This document shows, piece by piece, positions 39,275-47,833 of a stretch of 64,000 bases of DNA. Source of the DNA: Bradyrhizobium sediminis (GTDB taxonomy: Bacteria > Pseudomonadota > Alphaproteobacteria > Rhizobiales > Xanthobacteraceae); assembly GCF_018736105.1 (NCBI RefSeq), contig NZ_CP076135.1, positions 2,850,001 to 2,914,000 on the forward strand, written 5' to 3'. Made by a program: the position numbers and the translations under genes. Each line of letters begins with the position of its first letter. The first letter of the stretch is position 1. The notes beneath the pieces were generated by a model that was not told the DNA's origin, made no database searches, and worked only from the letters and a program-made list of their open reading frames with translations.

Positions 39275-40225
39275 ATGCCATCGTCACGTACAGTTTCCGC
39301 CAATGGGATCGATATCTTTCTGCGCGAACAGGGCCAGGGTCCGCTCGTCGTGCTTTGCCATGGTTGGCCGGAATTGTCCTATTCCTGGCGGCACCAGATT
39401 CCCGCGATCGCGGCGGCAGGCTTCCGGGTCGCTGCGCCGGATATGCGCGGTTTCGGGCAGACCAGCGCGCCCGCCGACATCGGCGCCTACACCATTTTCG
39501 ACACCGTCGGCGACATGGTCGCGCTGGTCGAAGCGCTCGGCGAAAAGCAGGCGGTGATCATCGGCCACGATTGGGGCGCGCCGGTCGCCTGGCACGCGGC
39601 GCTGTTCCGGCCCGATATCTTCACTGCCGTTGCCGGCCTCAGTGTGCCCCCGCCGCTTCGGGGCCGCGGCCGGCCGCTCGATACCTTGCGCGAGAGCGGC
39701 ATCAGCAATTTCTATTGGCAGTATTTCCAGACGCCCGGCGTCGCCGAGGCCGAGTTCGAGCGCGACGTCAATTTGTCGATGCGAACCCTGCTGGGACGCG
39801 GATTTTCCGATCCCTCGGCTTCGATGTTCGTCGAGGACGGCAAGGGATTTCTCGGCAATCCGCGCGCCGATTTGCCCTTGCCGGGTTGGCTTAGCGAGGC
39901 CGACCTCGTCTATTTCAGCGAGGCCTACCGGAAATCCGGCTTCCGCGGCGGACTGAACTGGTACCGCAACATCGATCGCAACTGGGAGCTGACCTCGCCG
40001 TGGCAGGGCGCGCAGATCCGTCAGCCGTCGCTGTTCATTGCGGGTTCCAGGGATTCCGTCATCACCGGGCTGATCGGCAACAAACGGGTGGCCGATATGG
40101 AACGGGTGCTGCCAAACCTCAGGCAAAAACTCATCATCGACGGCGCCGGTCACTGGATCCAGCAGGAACGCGCCGACGAGGTCAACGCCGCCCTGGTCGC
40201 TTTCCTCAAAGCGAATGCGGGTTAG
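39275..40225 (+). CDS. Alpha/beta hydrolase (epoxide hydrolase-like)
   Basis: 316-residue enzyme. The oxyanion HGWP motif is LCHGWPELSYSWRHQIPAIA. The nucleophile elbow is GHDWGAPVAWHAALF, with Asp as nucleophile, the pattern of epoxide hydrolases and haloalkane dehalogenases. The cap domain holds aromatic residues such as FRGGLNWYRNIDRNW, typical of soluble epoxide hydrolases, and the catalytic His lies in GAGHWIQQERADEV. The start at 39275 (MPSSRTVSANGID) fits the family. It is divergent from the carboxypeptidase gene. Confidence 0.9.
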   Translation: MPSSRTVSANGIDIFLREQGQGPLVVLCHGWPELSYSWRHQIPAIAAAGFRVAAPDMRGFGQTSAPADIGAYTIFDTVGDMVALVEALGEKQAVIIGHDWGAPVAWHAALFRPDIFTAVAGLSVPPPLRGRGRPLDTLRESGISNFYWQYFQTPGVAEAEFERDVNLSMRTLLGRGFSDPSASMFVEDGKGFLGNPRADLPLPGWLSEADLVYFSEAYRKSGFRGGLNWYRNIDRNWELTSPWQGAQIRQPSLFIAGSRDSVITGLIGNKRVADMERVLPNLRQKLIIDGAGHWIQQERADEVNAALVAFLKANAG

Positions 40226-40251
40226 CTGACGTTTTTCAGGATCGGGTGGAT

Positions 40252-41205
40252 TCAGTAGAGCCCGCGCCCGCTCAGCAGTTCGCTGGGGCCGCGCGGGTCG
40301 ACCGGCGCATAGGCGCTGACCGGCCTGACATTGGGGGCATAGCGAGCGTCGTTCTCATAGGAAACGGCGCGGGGATTTTCGATCGCGCGTCCGGCTGGAC
40401 GGGCGCGGCTCGAGGCGGACAGCTCGGAGGTCGCGTTGATCGACGCCAGATCCTGGGACGTATTGCCGAGGCTATAGGGCCGCCCCTCCGGCATCGGAAC
40501 CTCGCCGCGGATCGCGCGGCTCGACGTTTCCGGAACGAACGGACGGGCCGAGGCGACCCGGACCAGCGACGGCGATGGCGCCGGCACCCCGGTGCGCAAG
40601 GTCGCTACCAGTTGACGGTCGTCGGAACCTTCGAGAGGCGCCCGGGCGACATATTCGACCCGCACGCGGGCCACGCCATGGCCTTTGAATTCAAGCAGTT
40701 CGGCAGCTTTGTTCGAGACGTCTATGAGCCGGTTGCCATGGTATGGGCCACGGTCGTTGACACGGACGATCAGCGATTTGCCGTTGGAGAGATTGGTCAC
40801 CCGCGCGTAGGACGGGATCGGCAGCGTCGGGTGGGCGGCGGTCAGCGAGGTCATGTCGAACACTTCGCCATTGGCAGTCAGCCGGCCGTGGAAATCGTCG
40901 CCGTACCAGGAGGCGATCCCCTCGGCGCGGTAGTTGGGGTCCTCCTCCGGCACGTACACCCGTCCCGCCACGGTATAGGGTTTGCCGACGCGGTAGGTGC
41001 CGCCGCCCTTCGGCACGGGTTCACCCAGCGCCACCACCCGGGGGCTACTGGAAACGCCGTATTTGGGATCTACCCGGCTGGCAAACTTGCCCGAGGAGGC
41101 GCAGTTGGCGAGGACGAAGCATACAGCCACGGCAGCGGCGCTTCGCGCCACCCGTACCGCTGGATCTGACAGTCGAATCCCCATCCGCCCAAAATACCAT
41201 TTCAC
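40252..41205 (-). CDS. rlpA: Septal ring lytic transglycosylase RlpA-like lipoprotein
   Basis: 317-residue envelope protein. The N-terminal signal ends in a lipobox (FVLANCASS). The double-psi beta-barrel domain shows GIASWYGDDFHGRLTANGEVFDM, HPTLPIPSYARVTNL and RVNDRGPYHGNRLIDVSNKAAELL. The motif pair HGRLTANGE and NDRGP is diagnostic of RlpA, which cleaves denuded glycan strands. There is no C-terminal SPOR domain; the final ~110 residues look disordered. Met8 (MGIRLSD) is an alternative start. Confidence 0.92.
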   Translation of the reverse strand: MKWYFGRMGIRLSDPAVRVARSAAAVAVCFVLANCASSGKFASRVDPKYGVSSSPRVVALGEPVPKGGGTYRVGKPYTVAGRVYVPEEDPNYRAEGIASWYGDDFHGRLTANGEVFDMTSLTAAHPTLPIPSYARVTNLSNGKSLIVRVNDRGPYHGNRLIDVSNKAAELLEFKGHGVARVRVEYVARAPLEGSDDRQLVATLRTGVPAPSPSLVRVASARPFVPETSSRAIRGEVPMPEGRPYSLGNTSQDLASINATSELSASSRARPAGRAIENPRAVSYENDARYAPNVRPVSAYAPVDPRGPSELLSGRGLY

Positions 41206-41543
41206 CGGTCACACGCCTACGTCACGGCGCCGCCGGTCCGCCCCGATGCAGCCCACCTCCGCACCGAGCAATAACGATATCGCATCCCGAACGCGGCGGA
41301 AATGGGGTGAGCGCCGAGGTGGTGAATCAATGGTTGCCGGGGCAGTGCCCGTGGATTGTCCCGGGCTCTTGCGGGGTAGAGCCCTCACCCGTAGCCGTCG
41401 CATGCTCGTCCGCGGCGCGCCGTTAACGAATCTGTTGTGCGAAAGCATCACTCCGGCCCGATTTTCGATTCCGGCAAGGAATCCCTTTGACTGTGCGCGG
41501 TGCCGTATCGTTGTGTCGGAGCCGGGGCGCAAGGATATTTGCG

Positions 41544-41633
41544 ATGATTGAGACGGTTACAGCGTGTTTGGGTCTGTTTAGCGCGGGCATTTTCCTGGCC
41601 CACGCCTTCGAGGGTTTTCGCTCGAGGGCCTGA
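41544..41633 (+). CDS. Small hydrophobic protein, 29 residues
   Basis: A short open frame reading MIETVTACLGLFSAGIFLAH with a charged end (EGFRSRA). It has one potential transmembrane helix and a possible ribosome site (AAGGAT) about 10 nt upstream. The amino-acid pattern (helix followed by a positive tail) is more protein-like than random. Function is unknown. Confidence 0.45.
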   Translation: MIETVTACLGLFSAGIFLAHAFEGFRSRA

Positions 41634-41720
41634 AGCCTGCGAGAGCAGCACCTCTTTCAGGGAAGCCGATTCCGAAAGCCTTAATTAATTCGGGCGAGCA
41701 TCGAAAGTGGCAGGTGTAAC

Positions 41721-41819
41721 ATGCGCAATCATGACTTGGTCTCCGACGGGTTCCTCGCACTGACAGCGGCCGGCTTTGCACTGCTGTGCTCCAGTCTGCT
41801 CGCTTTCGCGTTCACCTAG
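41721..41819 (+). CDS. Small membrane protein, 32 residues
   Basis: ATG at 41721 opens a 32-residue frame: a polar start (MRNHDLVSDGF) and one hydrophobic helix (LALTAAGFALLCSSLLAFAF). GGCAGG lies about 8 nt upstream as a possible ribosome-binding site. It follows the 29-residue frame and precedes tRNA-Ser. Function is unknown. Confidence 0.45.
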   Translation: MRNHDLVSDGFLALTAAGFALLCSSLLAFAFT

Positions 41820-41961
41820 TCGGGGCAGGCCAGCTCAGAACTCCCGGACTCAGCGCTATTCGGCGCATCGACAAATCGAGCGCGTCCGCCGGGCCCGTTC
41901 GACCGGCAATTGATGCTTTCCCCGGGCGCATGCCCCTGCTAAGTCGCTGATCTCTACGGAT

Positions 41962-42051
41962 GGAAGGGTGGCCGAGTGGTTTAAGGCACCGGTCTTGAAA
42001 ACCGGCGTGCCTGCAAGGGTACCGTGGGTTCGAATCCCACCCCTTCCGCCA
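41962..42051 (+). tRNA. tRNA-Ser (anticodon UGA)
   Basis: The cloverleaf folds from GGAAGGG (41962-41968) to CCCTTCC (42041-42047) with discriminator G and encoded CCA at 42049-42051. The anticodon loop CTTGAAA has TGA as anticodon, and the long variable arm (GCGTGCCTGCAAGGGTACC) marks a class II serine tRNA. GGTTCGAATCC is the T arm. Its 3' end is the attachment site of the integrated element. Confidence 0.97.
42038..42051 (+). repeat. attL core (14-bp direct repeat)
   Basis: CACCCCTTCCGCCA forms the 3' end of tRNA-Ser and is identical to 56802-56815. The flanking bases differ on both sides (C/A and G/C), so the repeat is exactly 14 bp. Confidence 0.88.
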
Positions 42052-42291
42052 GGTCTGTAATTAAGTATTTGAAAGTACTACGTTTTACAGCATTTATTAT
42101 TTTTGATTGGGCCTGCGCACAATTGAAGGCACAAATAGTCAAAGATAAAACCCCGCCGGGGTGAACCGACGGGACCGCCCCTGCATGACTCAGGGAAGGC
42201 CGCTGATGCGGGTTTTGACTTTCGGGGCCACGGGTGCCGGGCCGATCGGCGCCAGCGCCTTGGCGAGTCTGCTGGCGCGGCCGGCGGCACG

Positions 42292-42322
42292 AAAAGCCCG
42301 CCGGTGGTGAGCCGGCGGGCTT
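42292..42322 (-). terminator. Terminator at the end of the element's main transcript
   Basis: AAGCCCGCCGG pairs with CCGGCGGGCTT (7-nt loop) and, read on the minus strand, is followed by a T-run (GGGCTTTTC). It lies just after the last minus-strand gene. A second weaker one (CCCCGGCGGGGTTTT on the minus strand) lies near 42150. No gene is seen in the 293 bp between the tRNA and 42345. Confidence 0.8.
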
Positions 42323-42344
42323 CGAGGTCAGGTCAGCTATCCAG

Positions 42345-42620
42345 CTATTTGCATTTTTGCCCGTCGACGAGGCCCTGAATATAGCCCTCCAAATATAGCC
42401 GGTTTGGCCCGGTGAGCGTTTCGAGTTTCTGCATCAATTCGCGGGTTGTGTAAGTCAGCCTGGGCGCTGCGGCCTTCGGCATGGTGACGACGGTTGCCGG
42501 CGTCCCTACCTCTGCGGCGGCCTTGGCCGCGCGCTCGGCCGGTGTTCCGTTTCTCGATCGCCGCGGCTTTCGTGAGTGCAGGCGGCGCGAAGCGTCATAG
42601 GGGAATTTGAGGACCGTCAC
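42345..42620 (-). CDS. Hypothetical protein of the element
   Basis: 91 residues. The N-terminal half is basic (RRLHSRKPRRSRNGTPAERAA) and the C-terminal half reads LTYTTRELMQKLETLTGPNR and a short amphipathic end. No family is recognised. The 4-bp overlap with the gene upstream suggests coupled translation. Confidence 0.6.
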   Translation of the reverse strand: MTVLKFPYDASRRLHSRKPRRSRNGTPAERAAKAAAEVGTPATVVTMPKAAAPRLTYTTRELMQKLETLTGPNRLYLEGYIQGLVDGQKCK

Positions 42621-43075
42621 AGCGCGCCCTCCTCGGTGTCTCTTCGGTGCTTCCCGTACTTAGCGACGGCGCGCAACGATAGCCGCATGGTTTTCAGCAA
42701 TTCGAGCGCCAGCGATTTACCGCCGACTTCCGGCGGCAAAATGGAAAAGTGCTTTTCCAGATACATCGTCAGGTCGACCAGCCCGCGAAGGTCGGTCGGC
42801 ATGGAAACGACGAGGCACCGGCCGCGCCAGTTCATTTCCTCGAAGGCTTCCACAACCGCTTTGCGCGCATCCTCTATCTGCGCCGGCGGCAGGTTGGATT
42901 CTTCCGCCGCTGCGGTCCATGCCACGGCCTGGGCATAATGCGCTCGAGCGGCTTCGTGTTGGCGAATGTCATGGGCTACCAGATCGCGTGAGCGAAAATC
43001 TGCCGCTTGCTCGGCGGCGCCGGCGGCGATCTCGGGGCGCGGAATGGCGGGGGCGGGGAAATTGACGACGTTCAT
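42617..43075 (-). CDS. Hypothetical protein of the element
   Basis: 152 residues, mainly helical. EEMNWRGRCLVVSMPTDLRGLVDLTMYLEKHF is the most distinctive part. It overlaps genes on both sides by 4 bp, within a three-gene run (43635-42345) that lies downstream of the structured non-coding region. No function can be assigned. Confidence 0.65.
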   Translation of the reverse strand: MNVVNFPAPAIPRPEIAAGAAEQAADFRSRDLVAHDIRQHEAARAHYAQAVAWTAAAEESNLPPAQIEDARKAVVEAFEEMNWRGRCLVVSMPTDLRGLVDLTMYLEKHFSILPPEVGGKSLALELLKTMRLSLRAVAKYGKHRRDTEEGAL

Positions 43076-43635
43076 GACCGCACCTCTTGCGGCAGGTTCA
43101 ACCGCAGGAAGTCCATTGCCACGCTGTAGCTGATTATGGGCCTCGCGCCGGTGGCGAGCTCCGTCCGGTCATAGACCGCCGCCACCGCTGCGATAAATCC
43201 GAGTTCGTCCATATCGGCCGCCTGGATCTCGGCAACCGCCATTTGCTTTTTCCGAAAATCGGTTTCCGCGTTCATCCGCGCGTCCCAGCTTTTTTCCATG
43301 ATCGAAAACCGCGCATCGCCATACTTGCGCTGCCAGCGTTTCTTACCCCGTCGACTATGCGGCCTCGGGTTCTCGGCAACCCAAGCTTTGATCTTGGCAT
43401 CGTCGGCGACGACGAGGGCTTTTGCGGCCTCTACGGCCTCGCTGGATTCGGCCAACGCAATGACGGCGGCTCGGAGCGCGGGGCTGGCCTTGGACGAATC
43501 CAGCGGCCTCCCTGCGAAGGCCAGGGCCGGTTGCGGCGATACGGTCGCAGCGGCTGCAGCGCCGCCGGCAATAACGGTCAGGAAACCGCGCCGCGTTGCA
43601 TTACGGGGCGGGAACATGGATCTTTCGATGGTCAT
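43072..43635 (-). CDS. Hypothetical protein with Tat-type signal sequence
   Basis: 187 residues. The N-terminus has TRRGFLTVIAGGAAAAATV followed by a possible cleavage site (ALAFA), matching the twin-arginine (S/T)RRxFLx pattern. The remainder is helical and charged, with KKRWQRKYGDARFSIMEKSW and DMDELGFIAAVAAVYDR. A periplasmic product would be odd in a phage element, and a cytoplasmic one cannot be excluded. It is the first gene after the structured RNA region. No family is recognised. Confidence 0.65.
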   Translation of the reverse strand: MTIERSMFPPRNATRRGFLTVIAGGAAAAATVSPQPALAFAGRPLDSSKASPALRAAVIALAESSEAVEAAKALVVADDAKIKAWVAENPRPHSRRGKKRWQRKYGDARFSIMEKSWDARMNAETDFRKKQMAVAEIQAADMDELGFIAAVAAVYDRTELATGARPIISYSVAMDFLRLNLPQEVRS

Positions 43636-43639
43636 GGGT

Positions 43640-43920
43640 TTGTCGCTTTCGGTTTGGCTTCCTACAGCCGATACCCGGAAACGGACCGGGCAGCCGGGGG
43701 GTAGGAACCTGCCGAAAGACAGGTCGCTGCGCTTTTAAGCCTCGCGGCTCTGGACATGGCGCAACGCCCCCGGCATAAAGCCAGAACGGCGCGCCCGCCA
43801 AGGCGCTCCTTAGCGCCTAGACAGCCCGCCAAGGCTGTTTGCGCTTTCGGCAGCGGTCGAATGAATCGACGGCCAGCCTATTTCGGTCCGGGTTCCTACA
43901 CCCACGGACATGCTGCGCCT
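43640..43920 (-). ncRNA. Candidate regulatory RNA region, P4 CI/seqA/seqC-like
   Basis: On the minus strand GTAGGAACC (43899-43891) and CTGCCGAAAG (43853-43844) are both perfectly complementary to one downstream 18-nt element (43718-43701). Between them are perfect hairpins AGGCGCT/AGCGCCT (43801-43818), ACAGCC/GGCTGT (43821-43838), AGCC/GGCT (43738-43749) and GGC/GCC around TAAA (43772-43782). Phage P4 immunity uses an RNA whose seqB pairs with two flanking sequences to stop transcription of the following genes; the arrangement is alike. No credible protein is encoded here. Confidence 0.5.
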
Positions 43921-44062
43921 GATTTGCTTAAAAAACAATTCCCCCTTCTGGGGCGCCTTGGCGTTTCCTCAACCAGCGGTATGATACTCTGAGAGGCACC
44001 CGTCTGGCGGACATGCTTAAACGATACGCGGGGCCCGTCTCCCGCGAACAAGGGCATCCAAT

Positions 44063-44254
44063 ATGCTCGCGCGGCTAGCGGATGTGCTTTACTGGGGCGG
44101 CCTACTGATTGCAGGTGTGCTGGCGATCGGCGCCGGCTGGGTGTTGCTGGAGACTGGTGACCGTCGACCGGGGTTTATTGTCTTCGTGTTTGCGCCGGCG
44201 GTGATCGTCTGGCTGATCGGGCGTGCTGCTCGGTATTTATTGGCTGGAAGATAA
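44063..44254 (+). CDS. Small two-helix membrane protein
   Basis: 63 residues with two hydrophobic helices (LYWGGLLIAGVLAIGAGWVLL and IVFVFAPAVIVWLIGRAARYL) joined by a short charged loop. It lies opposite to nearly all other genes of the element. Size and topology resemble a holin or immunity-type protein, but nothing proves this. A 21-residue hydrophobic frame at 44327-44392 (MGLIVIAALIANAW) follows and could be a partner. Confidence 0.5.
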   Translation: MLARLADVLYWGGLLIAGVLAIGAGWVLLETGDRRPGFIVFVFAPAVIVWLIGRAARYLLAGR

Positions 44255-44404
44255 GGCTTACCGCCGCCGGGCTACCGGCTATTCTCGCGCCATGAACCGC
44301 GGCGGGCGCCGGGGACGCTGATCTGCATGGGGCTGATCGTGATTGCAGCCCTCATCGCGAATGCTTGGCCCGGGGGGTTTAAGGCCCAGTGATGGCTGCG
44401 CCGC

Positions 44405-44878
44405 CTAGCCCAGCACTCGCAGTGAGAATGTCCCCGCCATGACGCCAAGCGTCACCGGGTCTCCAGTCGTCTGCTGCTGGCACGCTTCGGCGACGAAATA
44501 ATCCCCCGTGTGAAACTGTATCGGATGGGTTTCGCTGCCGTGGTCAGTGGTCGTGTTGAAGATCACGGGCCGGTTGTCGGGGTCGCAGGCGGCGTATCCT
44601 GATGCGGCGTAGGAATTGTTCGCAGCGTTGTAGTAGCCGGGCAGGATCTGCACCCACTTGCCTGGCTTTCCGCCTTCCCATCGAACCGATATTTTGACAA
44701 TCCCCCACTTACCATCGAGTGCGGGTGGGATGATCAGCTTCTTGCGACCGATCGTATCGTAAATGCCGTCACTGTCATAAAGAGCAGCGGGATCGAACGT
44801 GAGTTGCTGCCACGCCCCATCATTGTGAGAATTCGGAATCTGCTGAAGCGTATTCAAAAGAACGATAGCGCCGCGCAT
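44405..44878 (-). CDS. Putative fibre or head-decoration protein
   Basis: 157 residues with a strand-rich sequence (LTFDPAALYDSDGIYD, WGIVKISVRWEGGKPGKWVQILPGYYN, PIQFHTGDYFVAEAC, GTFSLRVLG). The pattern recalls C1q/TNF-like jelly-roll fibre heads of phages. It is the last of the fibre-like block. The assignment is a guess from composition and context. Confidence 0.5.
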   Translation of the reverse strand: MRGAIVLLNTLQQIPNSHNDGAWQQLTFDPAALYDSDGIYDTIGRKKLIIPPALDGKWGIVKISVRWEGGKPGKWVQILPGYYNAANNSYAASGYAACDPDNRPVIFNTTTDHGSETHPIQFHTGDYFVAEACQQQTTGDPVTLGVMAGTFSLRVLG

Positions 44879-44908
44879 TCGTGCTTCCCTTTCTTTGCTG
44901 ACTTGAAT

Positions 44909-45199
44909 TCAAGGCGCCAGGTTATTGATCCGGATACCTTCCAACTTCGCCGCCACATTCGATGTGACATGAAGCGGGCTTTCAACGCGCATCCTCGTGA
45001 AATCGTCCACTGACAGCCTGATCTCGATCGCTCCCTGCAAGTCGGGATCAGCTTCCACGCTCTCGCCGCCGATCGTAGGGCAAAGCTCAGCGATATCAGC
45101 CGAAGCGAACAAGCGCGGGATCCAGGATTTATCAGACCGGTTCGCAAGCGTTCCGGAGACGAAATTTTCTATCAGCGTCTTTGCGTCTTGCGGCGTCAT
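44909..45199 (-). CDS. Hypothetical protein of the fibre block
   Basis: 96 residues of mixed character (TPQDAKTLIENFVSGTLANR at the start, IEIRLSVDDFTRM later). Its stop and start lie close to the two fibre-like genes, so it probably belongs to the same structural module. No domain is recognised. Confidence 0.55.
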   Translation of the reverse strand: MTPQDAKTLIENFVSGTLANRSDKSWIPRLFASADIAELCPTIGGESVEADPDLQGAIEIRLSVDDFTRMRVESPLHVTSNVAAKLEGIRINNLAP

Positions 45200-45200
45200 G

Positions 45201-46097
45201 CTAGCGCGGCCTCCGTGCCCTGACCTGACCCCACGCCTTGAAGGTGCCTGCGGTGAATGCCGACTGCGACACGAGATAGAGCGTCGTGGTTCCGCTCAGA
45301 GATTTGCGCGCCGGCCCGACGCCATTTGCAACCGTTGCCGAGATCGTCATCGGGGCCATGTAGATGTAAAGCCCTTCGGTAGTGTCCAGCGTGTTGTTGG
45401 TCGTTGAAAGGCTGACGATGTTGTAATTGTTGTTGGCCGGACTGCCGGTCACTTCGGTGTAGCCGGTACCCGATGCCTCCCAGTCGCCCGTGCCCAGTGA
45501 AATGCTGGTGAGGCTGACGCCAGTCGTATTCGTGAGCGTGACCCGGCTGGCGTAGCCAAGAGTTGCAACGATATATTCTCCGACATAGCCAGACGCCGCA
45601 TCGTCGTTGGTGTTTGTCCCCTCAACAGGAACGCCTCCGCCGCCAGACCGCGAAAGCGCGGCCGTCGTATCCGCGATAATGAGCGCAGAGTTTTGGTATG
45701 TCCTGCCGCCGGTCCCATCTGCCCGTAGCGCCGCATTGTCTGTCGTGCTTGCAGGTGGGAAAATCATATCCTCTGCTAGAGGAACGATTGCGACCTTCGG
45801 TACGGTCGAAAAATTGACCTTGCTACCTGCCCCGGTCTGTCCAGATCCTGTCCCGGTACCGGCAGAGTTGAAAAGAACGTTGGTTCGTCCAAGCGTGACG
45901 GATGCCGACGTATAGGCGTCGTATCCGACCTCCCACTGCGAGAGGTCGGCGCTTCTCGCAAAATATCGATAGACTGCGGCGTTGACTGCGCCAGCGCTCG
46001 CCGGCGTCTGATGCCCGGTGATTGCAGACGCGACAACGAAATCACCCGTGCCGGTCGATGTCGCGTTGAAGTCGCAGTTGTCGAGAAATGACGCCAT
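45201..46097 (-). CDS. Phage fibre-like structural protein
   Basis: 298 residues rich in Thr, Ser, Gly and Asn with beta-repeat character. The N-terminus FLDNCDFNATSTGTGDFVV, followed by YRYFARSADLSQWEVGYD and VTLGRTNVLFNSAGTGTG, is of a type frequent in tail or fibre proteins of alphaproteobacterial phages. It overlaps no gene but is packed directly between neighbours. Confidence 0.65.
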   Translation of the reverse strand: MASFLDNCDFNATSTGTGDFVVASAITGHQTPASAGAVNAAVYRYFARSADLSQWEVGYDAYTSASVTLGRTNVLFNSAGTGTGSGQTGAGSKVNFSTVPKVAIVPLAEDMIFPPASTTDNAALRADGTGGRTYQNSALIIADTTAALSRSGGGGVPVEGTNTNDDAASGYVGEYIVATLGYASRVTLTNTTGVSLTSISLGTGDWEASGTGYTEVTGSPANNNYNIVSLSTTNNTLDTTEGLYIYMAPMTISATVANGVGPARKSLSGTTTLYLVSQSAFTAGTFKAWGQVRARRPR

Positions 46098-46098
46098 G

Positions 46099-47529
46099 TC
46101 AGCCGCGCCACTTCGCGCTGAGGATCATGTCGCTCTGCGTGCCCGTATAAGTGTTGTTCGTGGTCCCGGACGGAGCCTGCTCGATCGCATTCACCTTATT
46201 GATGCCGATTGACGGAGGCGCAATATGGGTGGCCCGAATGGATTGTGTGATGCTGGACAAGCCAGCGGCAGCGGAGCTGAAAATCAGCTTCCCGACACGT
46301 CCTGATTCCGTCGTCGTGGAATTGTAGCCAATGGAAATTTGCGAATTGGACGTATCGTTGTTGATGCTCGTTTTCAGGGTCTGCTCGAAGTCGAGATTGT
46401 AGAATTCTTCCGCAAGGCCACTGAACACATGGATGAAGTTATTCGCGTCCCCTTGAGATTGCCGCCATGTGGTCGGAGTGTCAGACCACGAGCTGGTGGA
46501 ATCACCGCACTTCAACATGATGGGCTCGCGGTTGAAGGCGTTCCAGACGCCCCATTTACGAGACTGGCCCCAGTCGACGTGACAGGTGATCAGCCCCGCA
46601 GAACTGTCAATGAAGATCGATCCGACATACACGGCTGAAGCTGCCGCTACGCTGTAGGTCGTCGCGCCGTTGCGGGCGGTCATCGCAACCTTGTTGACGG
46701 GAAGGCCCTTGAGAATATCAAGTTCCGTCGTTCCGGCTCCGGTGCCCCGCGCGCAACTGCCGGCCGTCACGACGGACCATACCGGGCCTGTGCCGATTGT
46801 GATCGCGCCCGTGCTGTCCGCAAAAATGAACACGTCATAGATGCTGCTCGCAACGTGGTTAGCATTCAGCGACAGCGTTAATTCGGAAAATTCACGGACG
46901 GAAAACAGCGTGCCGTTCGGGATCGGGATCAGGTTTCCCTTGTACGGTCGATAATAGACCGACGTCTTTGCGGACTGGTCGGATGCGGGAACGGGCGAAA
47001 GCGGAGCTGTAGCTGCGGAGACCAGCGTCAGATAGCCCTGCGGCTGAACCAGCGTGCGCTGGAAATTCTGGCCTTCGGTGAACCAGTTGGTCCCGTCGGT
47101 TCGCACCCGGAAGCCGGCACCGGCCGGTACCGTCACGCTGGCGTCGCCGTCGATGGTCTGCGACCCGGAACCGTCGAACGTGATATCGCCCGTCGAGTCA
47201 TTCAGCAGGCCGAATACGAACGGCGCATCGACATCTGTTGCATCAGGCGACGTAATCGTGATGCCGGCCGCCGTGCCACGAACCAGCTTTCCCTGGTCCG
47301 TCGAAATCACGGTGTAGCTGATCCCGGTCGACGTTACGCCGCCGTCAATTTTTCCGAACGCAGCGATCAGCGCCGTATTGATCGAGTCCTGCCGGTCCTT
47401 TACCGGATCGTTCAGCTTGGACTTGATCGTCGACCACTTGACCCGGTTCGCTTCCGTCGCGGTGCCGTCGTCAACCGGCGGGTTCGAATTGTATCCGGTA
47501 ATGGATACGCCACTGTATGGATCGGCCAT
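46099..47529 (-). CDS. Phage tail-fibre-like protein
   Basis: 476 residues, beta-rich. The N-terminal ~60 residues (YSGVSITGYNSNPPVDDGTATEANRVKWSTIKSKLNDPV) look like the attachment end of podovirus-type fibres. The middle has repeat-like TGDITFDGSGSQTIDGDASV sequence. The C-terminus (THIAPPSIGINKVNAIEQ) could be a trimerisation region. It is the largest structural candidate of the element. Confidence 0.65.
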   Translation of the reverse strand: MADPYSGVSITGYNSNPPVDDGTATEANRVKWSTIKSKLNDPVKDRQDSINTALIAAFGKIDGGVTSTGISYTVISTDQGKLVRGTAAGITITSPDATDVDAPFVFGLLNDSTGDITFDGSGSQTIDGDASVTVPAGAGFRVRTDGTNWFTEGQNFQRTLVQPQGYLTLVSAATAPLSPVPASDQSAKTSVYYRPYKGNLIPIPNGTLFSVREFSELTLSLNANHVASSIYDVFIFADSTGAITIGTGPVWSVVTAGSCARGTGAGTTELDILKGLPVNKVAMTARNGATTYSVAAASAVYVGSIFIDSSAGLITCHVDWGQSRKWGVWNAFNREPIMLKCGDSTSSWSDTPTTWRQSQGDANNFIHVFSGLAEEFYNLDFEQTLKTSINNDTSNSQISIGYNSTTTESGRVGKLIFSSAAAGLSSITQSIRATHIAPPSIGINKVNAIEQAPSGTTNNTYTGTQSDMILSAKWRG

Positions 47530-47530
47530 G

Positions 47531-47833
47531 TCACGCCTCTCTCGGATTGTCGAACACTGCCCCGGGATTTTTGGAAAACACGGACTGGAGCGTTTTGGCC
47601 ATCCGCAACATGCGGGCGGACCTCAGAACCATTGCAATCCGTGGGGCCGTGGCCTCGTCGACATGGACACCAAACATGTCACAGGCACCGCCAGGCGCCG
47701 TCGCTATCGCCTCGAGGTAGTCGGCCAAAGTCATGCCATTGGCAGCGCAATACGCCTCCACGTCCGCAAGACCGGCTTCGCCAAGTACACACGCACATTC
47801 CGTGCGGACAATATCGGTTGATTGGGAAGTCAT
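47531..47833 (-). CDS. Hypothetical protein of the element
   Basis: 100 residues, Cys- and Ala-rich helical sequence (CACVLGEAGLADVEAYCAANGMTLADYLEAIA). It overlaps the scaffold-like gene by 4 bp. No family is recognised. Confidence 0.55.
   Translation of the reverse strand: MTSQSTDIVRTECACVLGEAGLADVEAYCAANGMTLADYLEAIATAPGGACDMFGVHVDEATAPRIAMVLRSARMLRMAKTLQSVFSKNPGAVFDNPREA

Noticed and set aside
43601..43801. A 66-residue minus-strand frame across the structured region
   Set aside because: It overlaps paired RNA elements and the start of the Tat-type gene; better explained as non-coding.
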